Shown here piece by piece: positions 14,900 to 22,970 of a stretch of 64,000 nt of DNA. A program made the position numbers and the translations under genes. This DNA is from JACVCJ01 sp052437175. GTDB lineage: Bacteria; Bacteroidota; Bacteroidia; CAIKAF01. The notes beneath the pieces were generated by a model that saw nothing but the letters and a program-made list of their open reading frames with translations, was not told the origin of the DNA and ran no database searches. Every line of letters starts with the position of its first letter. Within the stretch, counting starts at the first letter, position 1. The stretch spans positions 62,001 to 126,000 of the forward strand of contig JBQVOK010000004.1 in NCBI GenBank assembly GCA_052437175.1. The letters run 5' to 3'.

Positions 14900-15658
14900 A
14901 TGAGTAAAATTGCTTTTTTCGACTCGGGTGTAGGCGGCCTTACAGCACTGCATGAAGCGGTAAAGCGCCTTCCCCATGAACATTTTATATACTACGGCGA
15001 TTCATTGAATGCCCCTTACGGTACCAAATCCCGTCCGGAGATCTGCAAACTGGTGTTCAGCGCTACGGACCTGCTGGTGCAGCATAACCTAAAAGCCCTG
15101 GTACTGGCCTGTAATACCGCTACCAGTGTGGCTGTGGAAGATCTGCGCAGCAAATACGGCTTCCCGATACTGGGCATGGAGCCCGCCGTGAAGCTGGCCG
15201 TGAAAAACAGCGGCGATAAACGCATACTGGTCACCGCCACCGACCGTACCCTGAAGGAAGAAAAACTGAAAAACCTGGTGGTAGGTCTCAATGTGTATGA
15301 CCGTGTAGACTTTCTTTCCCTGCAGAACCTGGTAATGTTTGCCGAACATTTTGAATTCGATACGCCAGAGGTAGAACAATACCTTACGCAAAAGATCCAC
15401 TCGGTGGACTGGATCCGTTACGATGCGCTGGTACTGGGCTGTACGCATTTTATCTATTTCCGCAGACACATCGAAAGGCTGCTGCCGCCGGGCGTAAAAG
15501 TGCTCGACGGGAACGAAGGCACCGTGAATCACCTGCTCAGTAAGATCAGCCTGAACCCCGATACCGAAAAGGGCAGCGTGGAATACTATATTTCCGGATA
15601 CCCCGATACCGAAGGCCGTTACCTGAAGTATATGGAATACCTGGACCGTATAAAATAA
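14900..15658 (+). CDS. murI: Glutamate racemase
   Basis: Interconverts L- and D-glutamate for peptidoglycan stem peptides in the cytoplasm. The 252-residue product starts with KIAFFDSGVGGLTAL; the two catalytic cysteines are in LACNTATS (about 71) and VLGCTHF (about 181), and the YYGDS and APYGTKS motifs are present. The start at 14900 is chosen over an in-frame TTG at 14879 because the family begins at this strand and a -7 box sits at 14874-14881. Confidence 0.95.
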   Translation: MSKIAFFDSGVGGLTALHEAVKRLPHEHFIYYGDSLNAPYGTKSRPEICKLVFSATDLLVQHNLKALVLACNTATSVAVEDLRSKYGFPILGMEPAVKLAVKNSGDKRILVTATDRTLKEEKLKNLVVGLNVYDRVDFLSLQNLVMFAEHFEFDTPEVEQYLTQKIHSVDWIRYDALVLGCTHFIYFRRHIERLLPPGVKVLDGNEGTVNHLLSKISLNPDTEKGSVEYYISGYPDTEGRYLKYMEYLDRIK

Positions 15659-15662
15659 TATT

Positions 15663-15702
15663 TGCAACATTGTTGCATTTTAAAATCTCTCCCGTATCTT
15701 TG
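15663..15702 (+). promoter_or_regulatory. Promoter with 6-3-6 palindrome, upstream of the thioredoxin-reductase-like gene
   Basis: TGCAAC-ATT-GTTGCA (15663-15677) is a perfect inverted repeat whose right arm contains the -33 TTG (15673-15675). After 19 bases comes TATCTTTG (15695-15702), the exact -7 consensus. The half-site GTTGCAT is also present in the MarR-associated 15-base motif. Confidence 0.65.
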
Positions 15703-15720
15703 TTCCCATAAGCGGGAGCA

Positions 15721-16722
15721 ATGGAAGGTAGACGTATATTTCTGAAAAAGGCCTCTGCGGCCACCTTGTCCCTGTTGTGCCCGCTACCGGAAATACACGC
15801 ATACGACATGGAAAACATACAGACAGAACAAGACGTAGTGATTATCGGAGGCAGTTACGCCGGCCTTTCGGCGGCCATGGCCCTGGGCCGTTCTTTGCGA
15901 CGGGTACTGCTGATCGACAGCGGTAAACCCTGCAACCGGCAAACCCCGCACTCGCACAATTTTATTACGCACGACGGAGAAACACCGGCCGCCATCGCAG
16001 CTAAAGCCCGCGGGCAGGTGATGCAATACCCGACAATAAGCTGGCTTAGTGATACCGTGCTGAGTGCCCGTAAGATCGGGGAAGGTCGTTTTGAGCTGGA
16101 AACCGAATCCGGCAAAACTTTCCGGGCAAGGCGCATACTGCTGGCCACGGGTGTACGGGAGATCTTTCCGAAGATAGAGGGCATAGAGGCCTGCTGGGGC
16201 ATTTCGGTGCTGCATTGTCCTTACTGCCACGGGTATGAAGTACGCGGATTGCCTACCGGCATACTGGCTTCGGGGGAAAAGGCCTTTGAACTGGCCCGGC
16301 TTATTTCTAACTGGACGCCGCGGCTTACGGTATTCAGCAACGGGCCTGCCTTACTGACCCCGGAACAGAAGGAAAAACTCCATTCCAGGAACATACAGGT
16401 GCAGGAAACGCTGATCCGGGGCATACAGCATCAGAACGGTCATATTACAGCCCTGCTGGCAGAAGACGGGAAGACGTTTGAACTGCAGGCCCTGTACCAT
16501 CATCCGCAGCTGGAACAGCATAGTCCGCTGGCCGCAGAACTGGGCTGTGAACTGGATAACGGACTGTATATACGCACCGATGATTTTATGCAGACCAGTG
16601 TGCCGGGCGTGTATGCCGCAGGCGACTGTACCACGCAGATGCGTTCCGTAGCCCTGGCCGTAGCTGCGGGCGGGAAAGCCGGGGCTACCCTCAATATGGG
16701 ACTGATCGCGGAGGATTTCTGA
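15721..16722 (+). CDS. Thioredoxin-reductase-like FAD/NAD(P) oxidoreductase with Tat-type N-terminus
   Basis: A 333-residue pyridine nucleotide-disulfide oxidoreductase. The FAD motif is GGSYAGLSAA (43-52), the redox pair CPYC is at 166-169 in HCPYCHGYEVRG, and the second FAD motif GVYAAGDCT is near 300. The usual second GxGxxG for NADPH is degraded (GILASGEKA). Residues 1-27 contain RRIFLKK before a hydrophobic stretch, resembling a Tat signal; a downstream ATG at 15808 would give a purely cytoplasmic form. The promoter with TSS near 15707 favours the long form. The substrate is unknown. Confidence 0.8.
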   Translation: MEGRRIFLKKASAATLSLLCPLPEIHAYDMENIQTEQDVVIIGGSYAGLSAAMALGRSLRRVLLIDSGKPCNRQTPHSHNFITHDGETPAAIAAKARGQVMQYPTISWLSDTVLSARKIGEGRFELETESGKTFRARRILLATGVREIFPKIEGIEACWGISVLHCPYCHGYEVRGLPTGILASGEKAFELARLISNWTPRLTVFSNGPALLTPEQKEKLHSRNIQVQETLIRGIQHQNGHITALLAEDGKTFELQALYHHPQLEQHSPLAAELGCELDNGLYIRTDDFMQTSVPGVYAAGDCTTQMRSVALAVAAGGKAGATLNMGLIAEDF

Positions 16723-16733
16723 GCACCGGCTTT

Positions 16734-16768
16734 AAACAAAAAGAGAGTAAACCTGAGCTTACTCTCTT
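16734..16768 (-). terminator. Intrinsic terminator, minus strand
   Basis: AAGAGAGTAA and TTACTCTCTT form a perfect 10-bp stem around an eight-base loop; on the minus strand it is followed by TTTTTGTTT. It points away from the 17.1 kb lipoprotein gene, about 330 bases downstream of that gene's stop. Confidence 0.75.
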
Positions 16769-16870
16769 CCGGGTACATTGCCGGCGTTTGGTCTGTTGTA
16801 TAGTTATTGTTTGCTTTACGCAATGTACCCTTATAAATGGGATGTCGTAAAGACTAACGCGGAAACTGCG
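16734..16870 (-). ncRNA. Candidate small non-coding RNA (about 135 nt)
   Basis: On the minus strand a perfect -7 box TACATTTG (plus-strand bases 16873-16880) is followed by three hairpins: ACGCAG/CCGCGT with one G-T pair at the 5' end (16857-16871), a perfect 11-bp stem with arms at 16820-16830 and 16771-16781 (GGGTACATTGC), and a perfect 10-bp terminator (16741-16768) ending in a T tract. No coding frame is credible. I do not recognise a known RNA family; ends are inferred. Confidence 0.5.
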
Positions 16871-16872
16871 TA

Positions 16873-16880
16873 CAAATGTA
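16873..16880 (-). promoter_or_regulatory. -7 box driving the candidate small RNA
   Basis: Plus-strand CAAATGTA is TACATTTG on the minus strand, an exact TAnnTTTG match. The upstream 20 bases are AT-rich, without a TTG. Confidence 0.45.
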
Positions 16881-17100
16881 TCTCTAAATGTTAAAAAATG
16901 TTTCATGCCGGAATTGTGTACGTCGAAAAAACATAGGTTTTTCCTTTGCTTTCGTCGAAAAGTTCTTGTAATCAGTTCTTTTAACTAAGCAAAAAAAGAG
17001 CTTTTCCGAAGTGTTTTTCACCCGGGAAAGCAGGTATTAAATGTTATAAAGTGTTAAAAATGGGATATTTAGCTGGCCCCGGAGAACCCTGTTCTGTGTA
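16881..17100. other. Non-coding, AT-rich remainder of the 16.7-17.1 kb gap
   Basis: No gene or RNA is supported here. CGTCGAAAA occurs twice (near 16921 and 16953), and a weak CCCTG/CAGGG hairpin lies just after the stop of the minus-strand lipoprotein gene (17085-17106). Confidence 0.4.
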
Positions 17101-17778
17101 TCAGGGTAAGAAAATGAGTGAGCGGGCAGGGCTGTTGAAACTGCTGTGCCAGTTGCCCCCGATATGATCTTTGTAGGTTACTTTGCCCGAACGGCCTCCG
17201 GAAAACCGTATCTCGGCCTTGCCGGGTTTAAATGCCTTTAATTCAGATGGCTGCAGGCGTACCAGGTTTGCCCGGGATTCAATCTGGGCCGAGGTGTCAT
17301 GCTGGCTGATCTCTACGGTAATATTATCCCCTTTTATGTCGTTTACCAGCATAGGTATCTTACCGCCCCGCGAAAGGGAGATAACAATACTGTCGTGCTG
17401 CGGTACGGCCCGCACCCGTGGTATATGCCAGCTACGCTGTTCGCCGCTGTATTCGGTAAGTACAAAATCGTAGCCCCTGTTATCGGCCTTAATATCGCCG
17501 CTGTACTGGGCGCCGCCGAACAGTATTTCCGAGTAGCTGAGCCGGGTACCGTTAACCCGTATTTTGCCGGGTTCACTCAGCAGTACGGTGGTGCCGGTAG
17601 GGCCGCCTACACGGTATACGGCGCGGGCATACACTTTTCCGTCACTGTCTTCGGAAATGCTCAGGTTTTGGAAGACCTCTTCCGCACTTACGTGTTTACT
17701 TTCAATGGTGTCGTTAGACCAGCAGGCGCTGAGCAGCAATGTGCTGCTGATAAGGGCAAGTTTGCAAAGGTTGTTCAT
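17101..17778 (-). CDS. Lipoprotein of unknown function
   Basis: A 225-residue lipoprotein with lipobox LSAC (Cys19). The mature part has two beta-rich portions: residues 40-120 (KVYARAVYRVGGPTGTTVLL, RVNGTRLSYSEILFGG, YDFVLTEYSGEQRSWHIPRV) and a C-terminal half ending FSGGRSGKVTYKDHIGG. It resembles the many Ig-like Bacteroidota lipoproteins without matching one I know. The start at 17778 is chosen because it begins the signal peptide. It may be expressed separately from the DUF1573 gene, as a terminator lies between. Confidence 0.7.
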   Translation of the reverse strand: MNNLCKLALISSTLLLSACWSNDTIESKHVSAEEVFQNLSISEDSDGKVYARAVYRVGGPTGTTVLLSEPGKIRVNGTRLSYSEILFGGAQYSGDIKADNRGYDFVLTEYSGEQRSWHIPRVRAVPQHDSIVISLSRGGKIPMLVNDIKGDNITVEISQHDTSAQIESRANLVRLQPSELKAFKPGKAEIRFSGGRSGKVTYKDHIGGNWHSSFNSPARSLIFLP

Positions 17779-17805
17779 AGAAGTCAGGGTGTTTGTGGAT
17801 ACGGG

Positions 17806-17841
17806 TAAAAAAAAGCCATTGACCGTACGGAACAATGGCTT
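17806..17841 (-). terminator. Terminator after the DUF1573 gene (minus strand)
   Basis: AAGCCATTG and CAATGGCTT pair over nine bases around an 11-base loop; on the minus strand the stem is followed by seven or more T. Confidence 0.85.
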
Positions 17842-17874
17842 TTTCTGTTTTATATGATCTTGCCGGGCAGGAAG

Positions 17875-18381
17875 TTATCCTACTTTGGCTTTAATTTTCA
17901 GGATGGTTTGTACGGGATCGGTATTGGCTTCGATGGTCACGGTCTTTTCCTGGTCGCCGCTTTGCTGGCCGGGAGAATATTTTACCTTGATCTTGCCGCT
18001 GGCGCCCGGTTGTACAGGCTCGGTGGGGTATTCCGGTACGGTACATCCGCAGGAGCCCTTGGCCGAAGTAATGATCAGCGGGTTCTCGCCGGTATTTTTA
18101 AAGCTGAATTCATAGGTATTCTCGCTTTCCTGTTTGATCTTACCGAAGTTATGTTCCATTTTGGCAAACTCGATCTTGGTAGCAGGAGCTGCCGGTTTGG
18201 GGGCAGCCGCAGGATCTTTCGGCGGGAAAGGGGCATTGCTCATGTCTGTAGCCGGTTGTGAAGCCGGGTTACTGCCTGCGTTTGCCTGTGTGTTGTCTGT
18301 CTGTTCAGCCGACTTGCTTCCGCAGGAAGCGAATGCCAGCACCACCATAAAGAATCCCGGTAGTATTATTCTTTTTTTCAT
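17875..18381 (-). CDS. DUF1573 lipoprotein
   Basis: A 168-residue lipoprotein: lipobox FASC, then a low-complexity Ala/Pro/Asn linker (about 25-68), then an Ig-like DUF1573 domain with the family's signature HNFGKIKQ, FKNTGENPLIIT and SCGCTVPEYP. DUF1573 domains are common on Bacteroidota cell-surface and periplasmic proteins and are thought to be related to MSP/ASH domains; no function is established. It lies eight bases downstream of the S41 protease gene and has its own terminator. Confidence 0.88.
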   Translation of the reverse strand: MKKRIILPGFFMVVLAFASCGSKSAEQTDNTQANAGSNPASQPATDMSNAPFPPKDPAAAPKPAAPATKIEFAKMEHNFGKIKQESENTYEFSFKNTGENPLIITSAKGSCGCTVPEYPTEPVQPGASGKIKVKYSPGQQSGDQEKTVTIEANTDPVQTILKIKAKVG

Positions 18382-18389
18382 TGCTTGTT

Positions 18390-19979
18390 TTATTTTTCCA
18401 GTATAACTGCTGTTTTGTTCAAAGTTAATAATTCTATTGCTTTTTTAACGCTTTCGTCTTCTTCGTTCAGGCATTGCTGGTACTCGTTGTTGTCCCAGAG
18501 CATGCGGGCCATATTGGCTTTTGTAAAGTGAACCACATAGTTAGCCTGCCGGCTGTTCAGCGCCCCGAAGCTGAAGGGAACATCCAGTTTTTTCGAAAAG
18601 TTTTCAAGACTGGCGGTATACCCTTCGGGCAGTGCAAAATCCTTCAGGAAGTTAGCGAAACTGTATTCATAGTGTTTCATCAGCTCGCGGCGGTGCGCAT
18701 TGGTGTATTGTACACAATGACGATACAGCACATTTTTGCGGTTGAGGCTGCGCAGGGTACTGTCTTTCTCCAGGGTGTCGCGGGGTACAAAAATGTCGGG
18801 CATTACACCGCCTGCTGCAAACACCAGGCGTTTGTTACCTGTGGCATACTGCAGTTCCTTCTGCATTTTAATACTGTCGGCACTGGTCAGCTCACCGCTG
18901 TCCATCCGGTTACGCAGGGTTTCGAAGTACTTTTCGGTGCCCTCGTCGTAGGGTTTTTGTATACAGCGTCCGCTGGGCGTAAAATAGCGGGCGGTCGTGA
19001 GGCGGATGGCCGATCCGTCGCTGAAGTAGAACGTATTCTGTACCAGTCCTTTGCCGTAAGTGCGGCGGCCTACCAGTACGGCACGGTCATGGTCCTGCAT
19101 GGCGCCGGAAAGAATTTCGCTGGCCGAAGCTGAATTCTCGTTCACCAGTACCACCAGTTCTCCTTCTTCGAAAATACCGCCGGCTTTGGCAAAAAAGTCT
19201 TTGCGCGGACTGTTCTTACCTTCGGTGAATACGATCAGTTTTTCCTTGTCCAGGAACTCGTCGCAGAGGTCTACTGCGGTGTTCAGGTACCCGCCCGAAT
19301 TGTCCTGCAGGTCCACGATGAGCTTTTTCATGCCCTGTTTTTTCAGTTTTTTCAATGCTTCCCGGAAATCTTTACCGGTCTCGGCCCCGAAACGTACGAT
19401 CTTCACATAGCCGATCTCGTCGTTCACCATATACCAGGAGGGCACGGTATACACGGGGATCTTATCGCGGTCCATTTCAAAGGTCCTGGTGCCTTCGCCT
19501 TCGCGCACAAACTGCGTGATAACGCGGGTACCTTTTTTGCCGCGCAGCAGCTGTGAGATCTTCCGTGTTTTTTCGTCGCTGCCGCAAACCAGGGAATCGT
19601 CTACCTGTATCAGTTTATCCCCGGGCAGTATGCCGGCTTTTTCGGCCGGTCCGTCCTTTACCAGGCTGGTCACCACCAGGGTGTCCGACTCCAGTATATA
19701 GCTGATGCCGATACCGTCGAACCCGCCCTGCAGCGATTCGTTAGACTGTTTGATCTCATCGGCCGTAAGGTAGTAGGAGTGCGGGTCCAGTTCCTTCAGC
19801 GAGGCCTTGATGGCCGCTTCGGTCACTTTCTGCAGGTCGATGTCGGTTGTATAGCTCTTTTCGAGGAGCTGGTACAAGCGGTCAATTTTAGATTGCTGAT
19901 CGGCAAATTCTTTTGAACTTTGTGCCTGGATACCCAGTACGGATGCGGCACAAACGGTTATTCCCAATAATCGTTTCAT
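18390..19979 (-). CDS. Carboxy-terminal processing protease (S41 family)
   Basis: A 529-residue periplasmic serine protease that trims C-termini of envelope proteins. Signal peptide 1-20; PDZ domain about 85-165 (GGFDGIGISYILESD, KAGILPGDKLIQVD); the peptidase core has the Ser in NENSASASEIL (283-287) and the general-base Lys310 in RRTYGKGLVQ. The C-terminal 120 residues after the core are the longer tail seen in Bacteroidota CtpA/Tsp relatives. It leads the DUF1573 gene in an operon. Nothing is missing from the catalytic set. Confidence 0.92.
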   Translation of the reverse strand: MKRLLGITVCAASVLGIQAQSSKEFADQQSKIDRLYQLLEKSYTTDIDLQKVTEAAIKASLKELDPHSYYLTADEIKQSNESLQGGFDGIGISYILESDTLVVTSLVKDGPAEKAGILPGDKLIQVDDSLVCGSDEKTRKISQLLRGKKGTRVITQFVREGEGTRTFEMDRDKIPVYTVPSWYMVNDEIGYVKIVRFGAETGKDFREALKKLKKQGMKKLIVDLQDNSGGYLNTAVDLCDEFLDKEKLIVFTEGKNSPRKDFFAKAGGIFEEGELVVLVNENSASASEILSGAMQDHDRAVLVGRRTYGKGLVQNTFYFSDGSAIRLTTARYFTPSGRCIQKPYDEGTEKYFETLRNRMDSGELTSADSIKMQKELQYATGNKRLVFAAGGVMPDIFVPRDTLEKDSTLRSLNRKNVLYRHCVQYTNAHRRELMKHYEYSFANFLKDFALPEGYTASLENFSKKLDVPFSFGALNSRQANYVVHFTKANMARMLWDNNEYQQCLNEEDESVKKAIELLTLNKTAVILEK

Positions 19980-20092
19980 ATTATTTCAGGATAGCGGTGT
20001 GTGTAACTACTATACAACGTAAATTTCGCAAAAACGTTTTGTATAGACGCTAAAAAAAATGTGAATTGGACGAAGGGCCCGAAATCGACGAC

Positions 20093-20115
20093 AAAAAAAG
20101 ACGGCCTGTGGCCCG
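20093..20115 (-). terminator. Possible terminator after purC (minus strand)
   Basis: CGGCC-TGT-GGCC(C)G, a short stem with one bulge; on the minus strand it is followed by seven T. It separates purC from the S41 protease gene. Confidence 0.45.
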
Positions 20116-20121
20116 CTTCTT

Positions 20122-21066
20122 TTAAGACAGGGTTTGCAGTGTTTGCAGCACGGCCTTTTCCATGGCGGGCAGGGGATCGGTATCGGTCTCCCGCTCAAAG
20201 GTTTTACCGGTGATCTTTTCGTACAGGTGAATGTAGCGCTCGCTTACGGTCTGCACAAAATCGTCGGGCATGGCAGGCATCTGCTGTCCGTCCAGTCCCT
20301 GGAAACCGTTCTCCATGAGCCATTCGCGCACAAACTCCTTCGAAAGCTGCTTCTGGGGCAGTCCGGCGTCCTGGTTGGCCTGGTAGGTATCTGCATAAAA
20401 ATAGCGGGAGCTGTCGGGGGTATGAATTTCGTCGATGAGGTAGATCTGTCCGCCGGCCTTCCCGAATTCGTATTTGGTATCCACCAGGATCAGGCCTTTT
20501 TCGGCGGCGTATCTGGTGCCGAAATCGAACAGGGTCCGGGTATATTTTTCCAGTATGGCATAGTCTTCCGCAGAAACAATGCCCCGGGCAATGATGTCTT
20601 CTTTCGAGATATCGAGGTCGTGTCCCTCTTCGGCTTTGGTGGCCGGGGTAATGATGGGTTCGGGAAAACGGTCGTTCTCTTTCATGCCCTCGGGCATAGG
20701 TACCCCGCACAGTATGCGTTTACCGCTTTTGTACTCACGCCAGGCATGGCCGGCCAGGTAACCGCGGATCACCATTTCAATTTTAAAGGGTTCGCACAGG
20801 CGGCCCACGGTAACATTGGGGTGAGGCAGCCCGATGAGCCAGTTGGGCACCAGGTGTTCGGTGGCCTTCATAAAGGTGTAGGCCACGCCGTTGAGCACAC
20901 GTCCCTTGTTGGGTATGGGACGCGGTAATATATGATCGAAGGCCGATATACGGTCGGATGCGACCATGACCAGGTATTTATTTTGAATATTGTAAACGTC
21001 GCGTACTTTACCGTTGTATTTGCTTATCTGTCCCGGGAAATGAAAATCGGTTCCTGAAATGGCCAT
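20122..21066 (-). CDS. purC: Phosphoribosylaminoimidazole-succinocarboxamide synthase (SAICAR synthetase)
   Basis: Joins aspartate to CAIR in step 8 of purine synthesis, using ATP. The 314-residue length fits the longer fungal/Bacteroidota-type enzyme. Motifs: GKVRDVYNI at 19-27, ASDRISAFDHILPRPIPNKG (36-55), EMVIRGYLAGHAWREYKSG and TPATKAEEGHDLDIS. It lies 12 bases after phoH, so the two are co-transcribed. With purT at 4.5 kb, two purine genes are in this window but in separate operons; no purine riboswitch is visible upstream. Confidence 0.95.
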   Translation of the reverse strand: MAISGTDFHFPGQISKYNGKVRDVYNIQNKYLVMVASDRISAFDHILPRPIPNKGRVLNGVAYTFMKATEHLVPNWLIGLPHPNVTVGRLCEPFKIEMVIRGYLAGHAWREYKSGKRILCGVPMPEGMKENDRFPEPIITPATKAEEGHDLDISKEDIIARGIVSAEDYAILEKYTRTLFDFGTRYAAEKGLILVDTKYEFGKAGGQIYLIDEIHTPDSSRYFYADTYQANQDAGLPQKQLSKEFVREWLMENGFQGLDGQQMPAMPDDFVQTVSERYIHLYEKITGKTFERETDTDPLPAMEKAVLQTLQTLS

Positions 21067-21078
21067 TGCAGTGGATAT

Positions 21079-22053
21079 CTATGAGTTTTTACTTTCTATT
21101 TTTTCGTAAGCTTCCAGTACTTTTCGTACCAGTTTGTGGCGGATCACGTCGCTCTTGTCGAACTCCACCATACCGATACCTTTTACGTTCTTCAGAATGG
21201 AGTAGGCTTCCTGCAGACCGCTTTGCTGGTTGCGCGGAAGGTCTACCTGCGACATATCGCCGGTGATCACAAATTTGGCGGTCTGTCCCATACGGGTCAG
21301 GAACATCTTCATCTGGTTACGGGTGGCGTTCTGGGCCTCGTCGAGGATCACGTAGGCGTTATCGAGCGTGCGGCCGCGCATATACGCCAGGGGTGCTATC
21401 TGGATAATGCCCGATTCCATATAGGTTTTCAGTTTTTCGGGCGGTATCATATCGCGCAGGGCATCGAACAGGGGCTGCAGGTAGGGGTCCAGTTTTTCTT
21501 TCAGGTCCCCGGGCAGGAATCCCAGGTTCTCGCCGGCTTCTACGGCCGGGCGTGTCAGTATGATGCGGCGTATCTCTTTGTTTTTGAGTGCTTTTACGGC
21601 CAGGGCTACGGCTGTGTAGGTCTTACCCGTACCGCTGGGCCCCAGGGCAAAGATCATATCGTTCTGCTGGAATACTTTAACCAGTTTCTGCTGGTTTTCG
21701 GTACGTGCCTTTACCAGCAGTCCGTCGTTACCAACGAGTATTACGTGCTGGGCCTCAAAGTCGTTCTCATCTTCGGTTTCGTCTTCCGGTTCGGCCTGTT
21801 GCTGCTGGCGGGCCAGATGGTGGATCACCTCTTCGTCCAGGCTGCCGAAACGTTCGTAATGGCGCATAATGCGCATGAGCGTGTCCCTGAACGTATCGAT
21901 CTCTGTGGGTTCCCCGAAGATACGCAGCTCTGCGCCCCGGTCCACGATGCGCAGCTTGGGGAAAAGATCTTTCAGTACTTTCAGGTATTTGTTGCCCGCA
22001 CCAAAGAAATCAACGGGATTTACAGAATCAATAACTATGATTTTTTCGCTCAA
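21079..22053 (-). CDS. PhoH family ATPase
   Basis: A 324-residue PhoH-like P-loop ATPase; relatives (YbeZ) act with YbeY in rRNA maturation. Walker A GPSGTGKT is at 138-145, Walker B VILDEAQN near 230, and the conserved VEAGENLGFLPGDLKEKLDPY sits between. An acidic Gln/Glu/Asp-rich linker (about 82-100) separates a small N-terminal domain from the ATPase. It is first in the phoH-purC transcript and diverges from the SAM hydrolase gene, with the two -7 boxes face to face. Confidence 0.9.
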   Translation of the reverse strand: MSEKIIVIDSVNPVDFFGAGNKYLKVLKDLFPKLRIVDRGAELRIFGEPTEIDTFRDTLMRIMRHYERFGSLDEEVIHHLARQQQQAEPEDETEDENDFEAQHVILVGNDGLLVKARTENQQKLVKVFQQNDMIFALGPSGTGKTYTAVALAVKALKNKEIRRIILTRPAVEAGENLGFLPGDLKEKLDPYLQPLFDALRDMIPPEKLKTYMESGIIQIAPLAYMRGRTLDNAYVILDEAQNATRNQMKMFLTRMGQTAKFVITGDMSQVDLPRNQQSGLQEAYSILKNVKGIGMVEFDKSDVIRHKLVRKVLEAYEKIESKNS

Positions 22054-22072
22054 AATTGACCGCTTTTTAAAA

Positions 22073-22102
22073 TTGAATTCTAATTTGTTTCACTTAGCTT
22101 TG
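22073..22102 (+). promoter_or_regulatory. Promoter of the SAM adenosyltransferase operon
   Basis: TTG at 22073-22075, 19 bases, then TAGCTTTG at 22095-22102, an exact TAnnTTTG match. Two bases later the minus-strand box TTACTTTG (22105-22112, seven of eight) points to phoH. CTTTGCGCAAAG (22098-22109) is a perfect 12-bp palindrome. Confidence 0.7.
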
Positions 22103-22154
22103 CGCAAAGTAAATAAAAACTTAGTTTAGTAAACATTCAAAAATACATAATTTA

Positions 22155-22970
22155 ATGGGCGTGATCACATTCCTTACCGATTTGGGTACCAAAGACCACT
22201 ATGTGGCCTCGGTAAAGGGATTCCTGCTCTCGCGGCTGCCCGGCGTACAACTGGTGGACATTACGCACCAGGTACAGATGAACAATATACTCGAAGGCAG
22301 TTTTGTGCTGAAGGAAAGCTTTCCGCATTTTCCCAAAGGCACTATACACCTGGTGTCTGTGGCAGCTCCCATGGATTTTGAAAAAAGTTACGCAGCCTTT
22401 AAGGTCGACGATCAGTATTTTATCGGTACGGACAATGGTCTGTTTTCTATGGCCTTTGCCGGGCGCGAGATACAGGGCGCTGTAAACCTGAGCGCCGTAT
22501 ACGGTGCCGATGCCCAGCAGAGCACCCTGCAACTGCGCGATATCTTTGCCCGTGCCGCACTCATGCTGGCTTCCGGGGCACAACTGCCTGACCTGGGTAC
22601 GCCGCTTTTACGCATATACGAACAGATCGCCTTTGCGGCCGGTTACAGCGATAATGTGATCAGCGGCAACGTGATCCACAGCGATCATTTCGGCAATGCC
22701 ATCACCAATATATCGAAGAACGACTTTGCAGCGGCCGTTAAAGAACGTGGTTTTACCATTGAAATGCGGCGGCGTATGTATAATATACGAAAAATAAGTA
22801 AAGCTTACAATTCGGTCCCGCCCGGAGATGTGGTGGCCCTGTTCAATTCCTCCGGCCTGCTCGAACTGGCTATCCGTGAGGGTTCGGCGCAGCAGCTGCT
22901 GGGACTGAAAGTAGGCGATGTGATCAAAATTTTAATCCAGGATGATTCGGATAGTACGCATGGAATTTAA
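22155..22970 (+). CDS. S-adenosyl-L-methionine hydroxide adenosyltransferase (SAM hydrolase, DUF62)
   Basis: Cleaves SAM with hydroxide to adenosine and methionine (duf62 group); relatives include fluorinase and chlorinase. The 271-residue product has FLTDLGTKDHYVASVKG at the N-terminus (substrate Asp), FIGTDNGLFSM in the middle and the second-domain motif HSDHFGNAITNI. No halogenase loop insertion is visible, so hydrolysis is the likely activity. It opens a five-gene run and overlaps the next gene by 29 bases. Confidence 0.9.
   Translation: MGVITFLTDLGTKDHYVASVKGFLLSRLPGVQLVDITHQVQMNNILEGSFVLKESFPHFPKGTIHLVSVAAPMDFEKSYAAFKVDDQYFIGTDNGLFSMAFAGREIQGAVNLSAVYGADAQQSTLQLRDIFARAALMLASGAQLPDLGTPLLRIYEQIAFAAGYSDNVISGNVIHSDHFGNAITNISKNDFAAAVKERGFTIEMRRRMYNIRKISKAYNSVPPGDVVALFNSSGLLELAIREGSAQQLLGLKVGDVIKILIQDDSDSTHGI

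Noticed and set aside
16771..16830. tRNA or other standard RNA in the 16.7-17.1 kb gap
   Set aside because: No cloverleaf, TTCGA-type T loop or CCA-end pattern could be drawn; only the hairpin set described as a candidate small RNA.
20122..22053. Purine riboswitch ahead of purC/phoH
   Set aside because: purC lies 12 bases after phoH and the gap before phoH is AT-rich with promoters but no purine-aptamer core.
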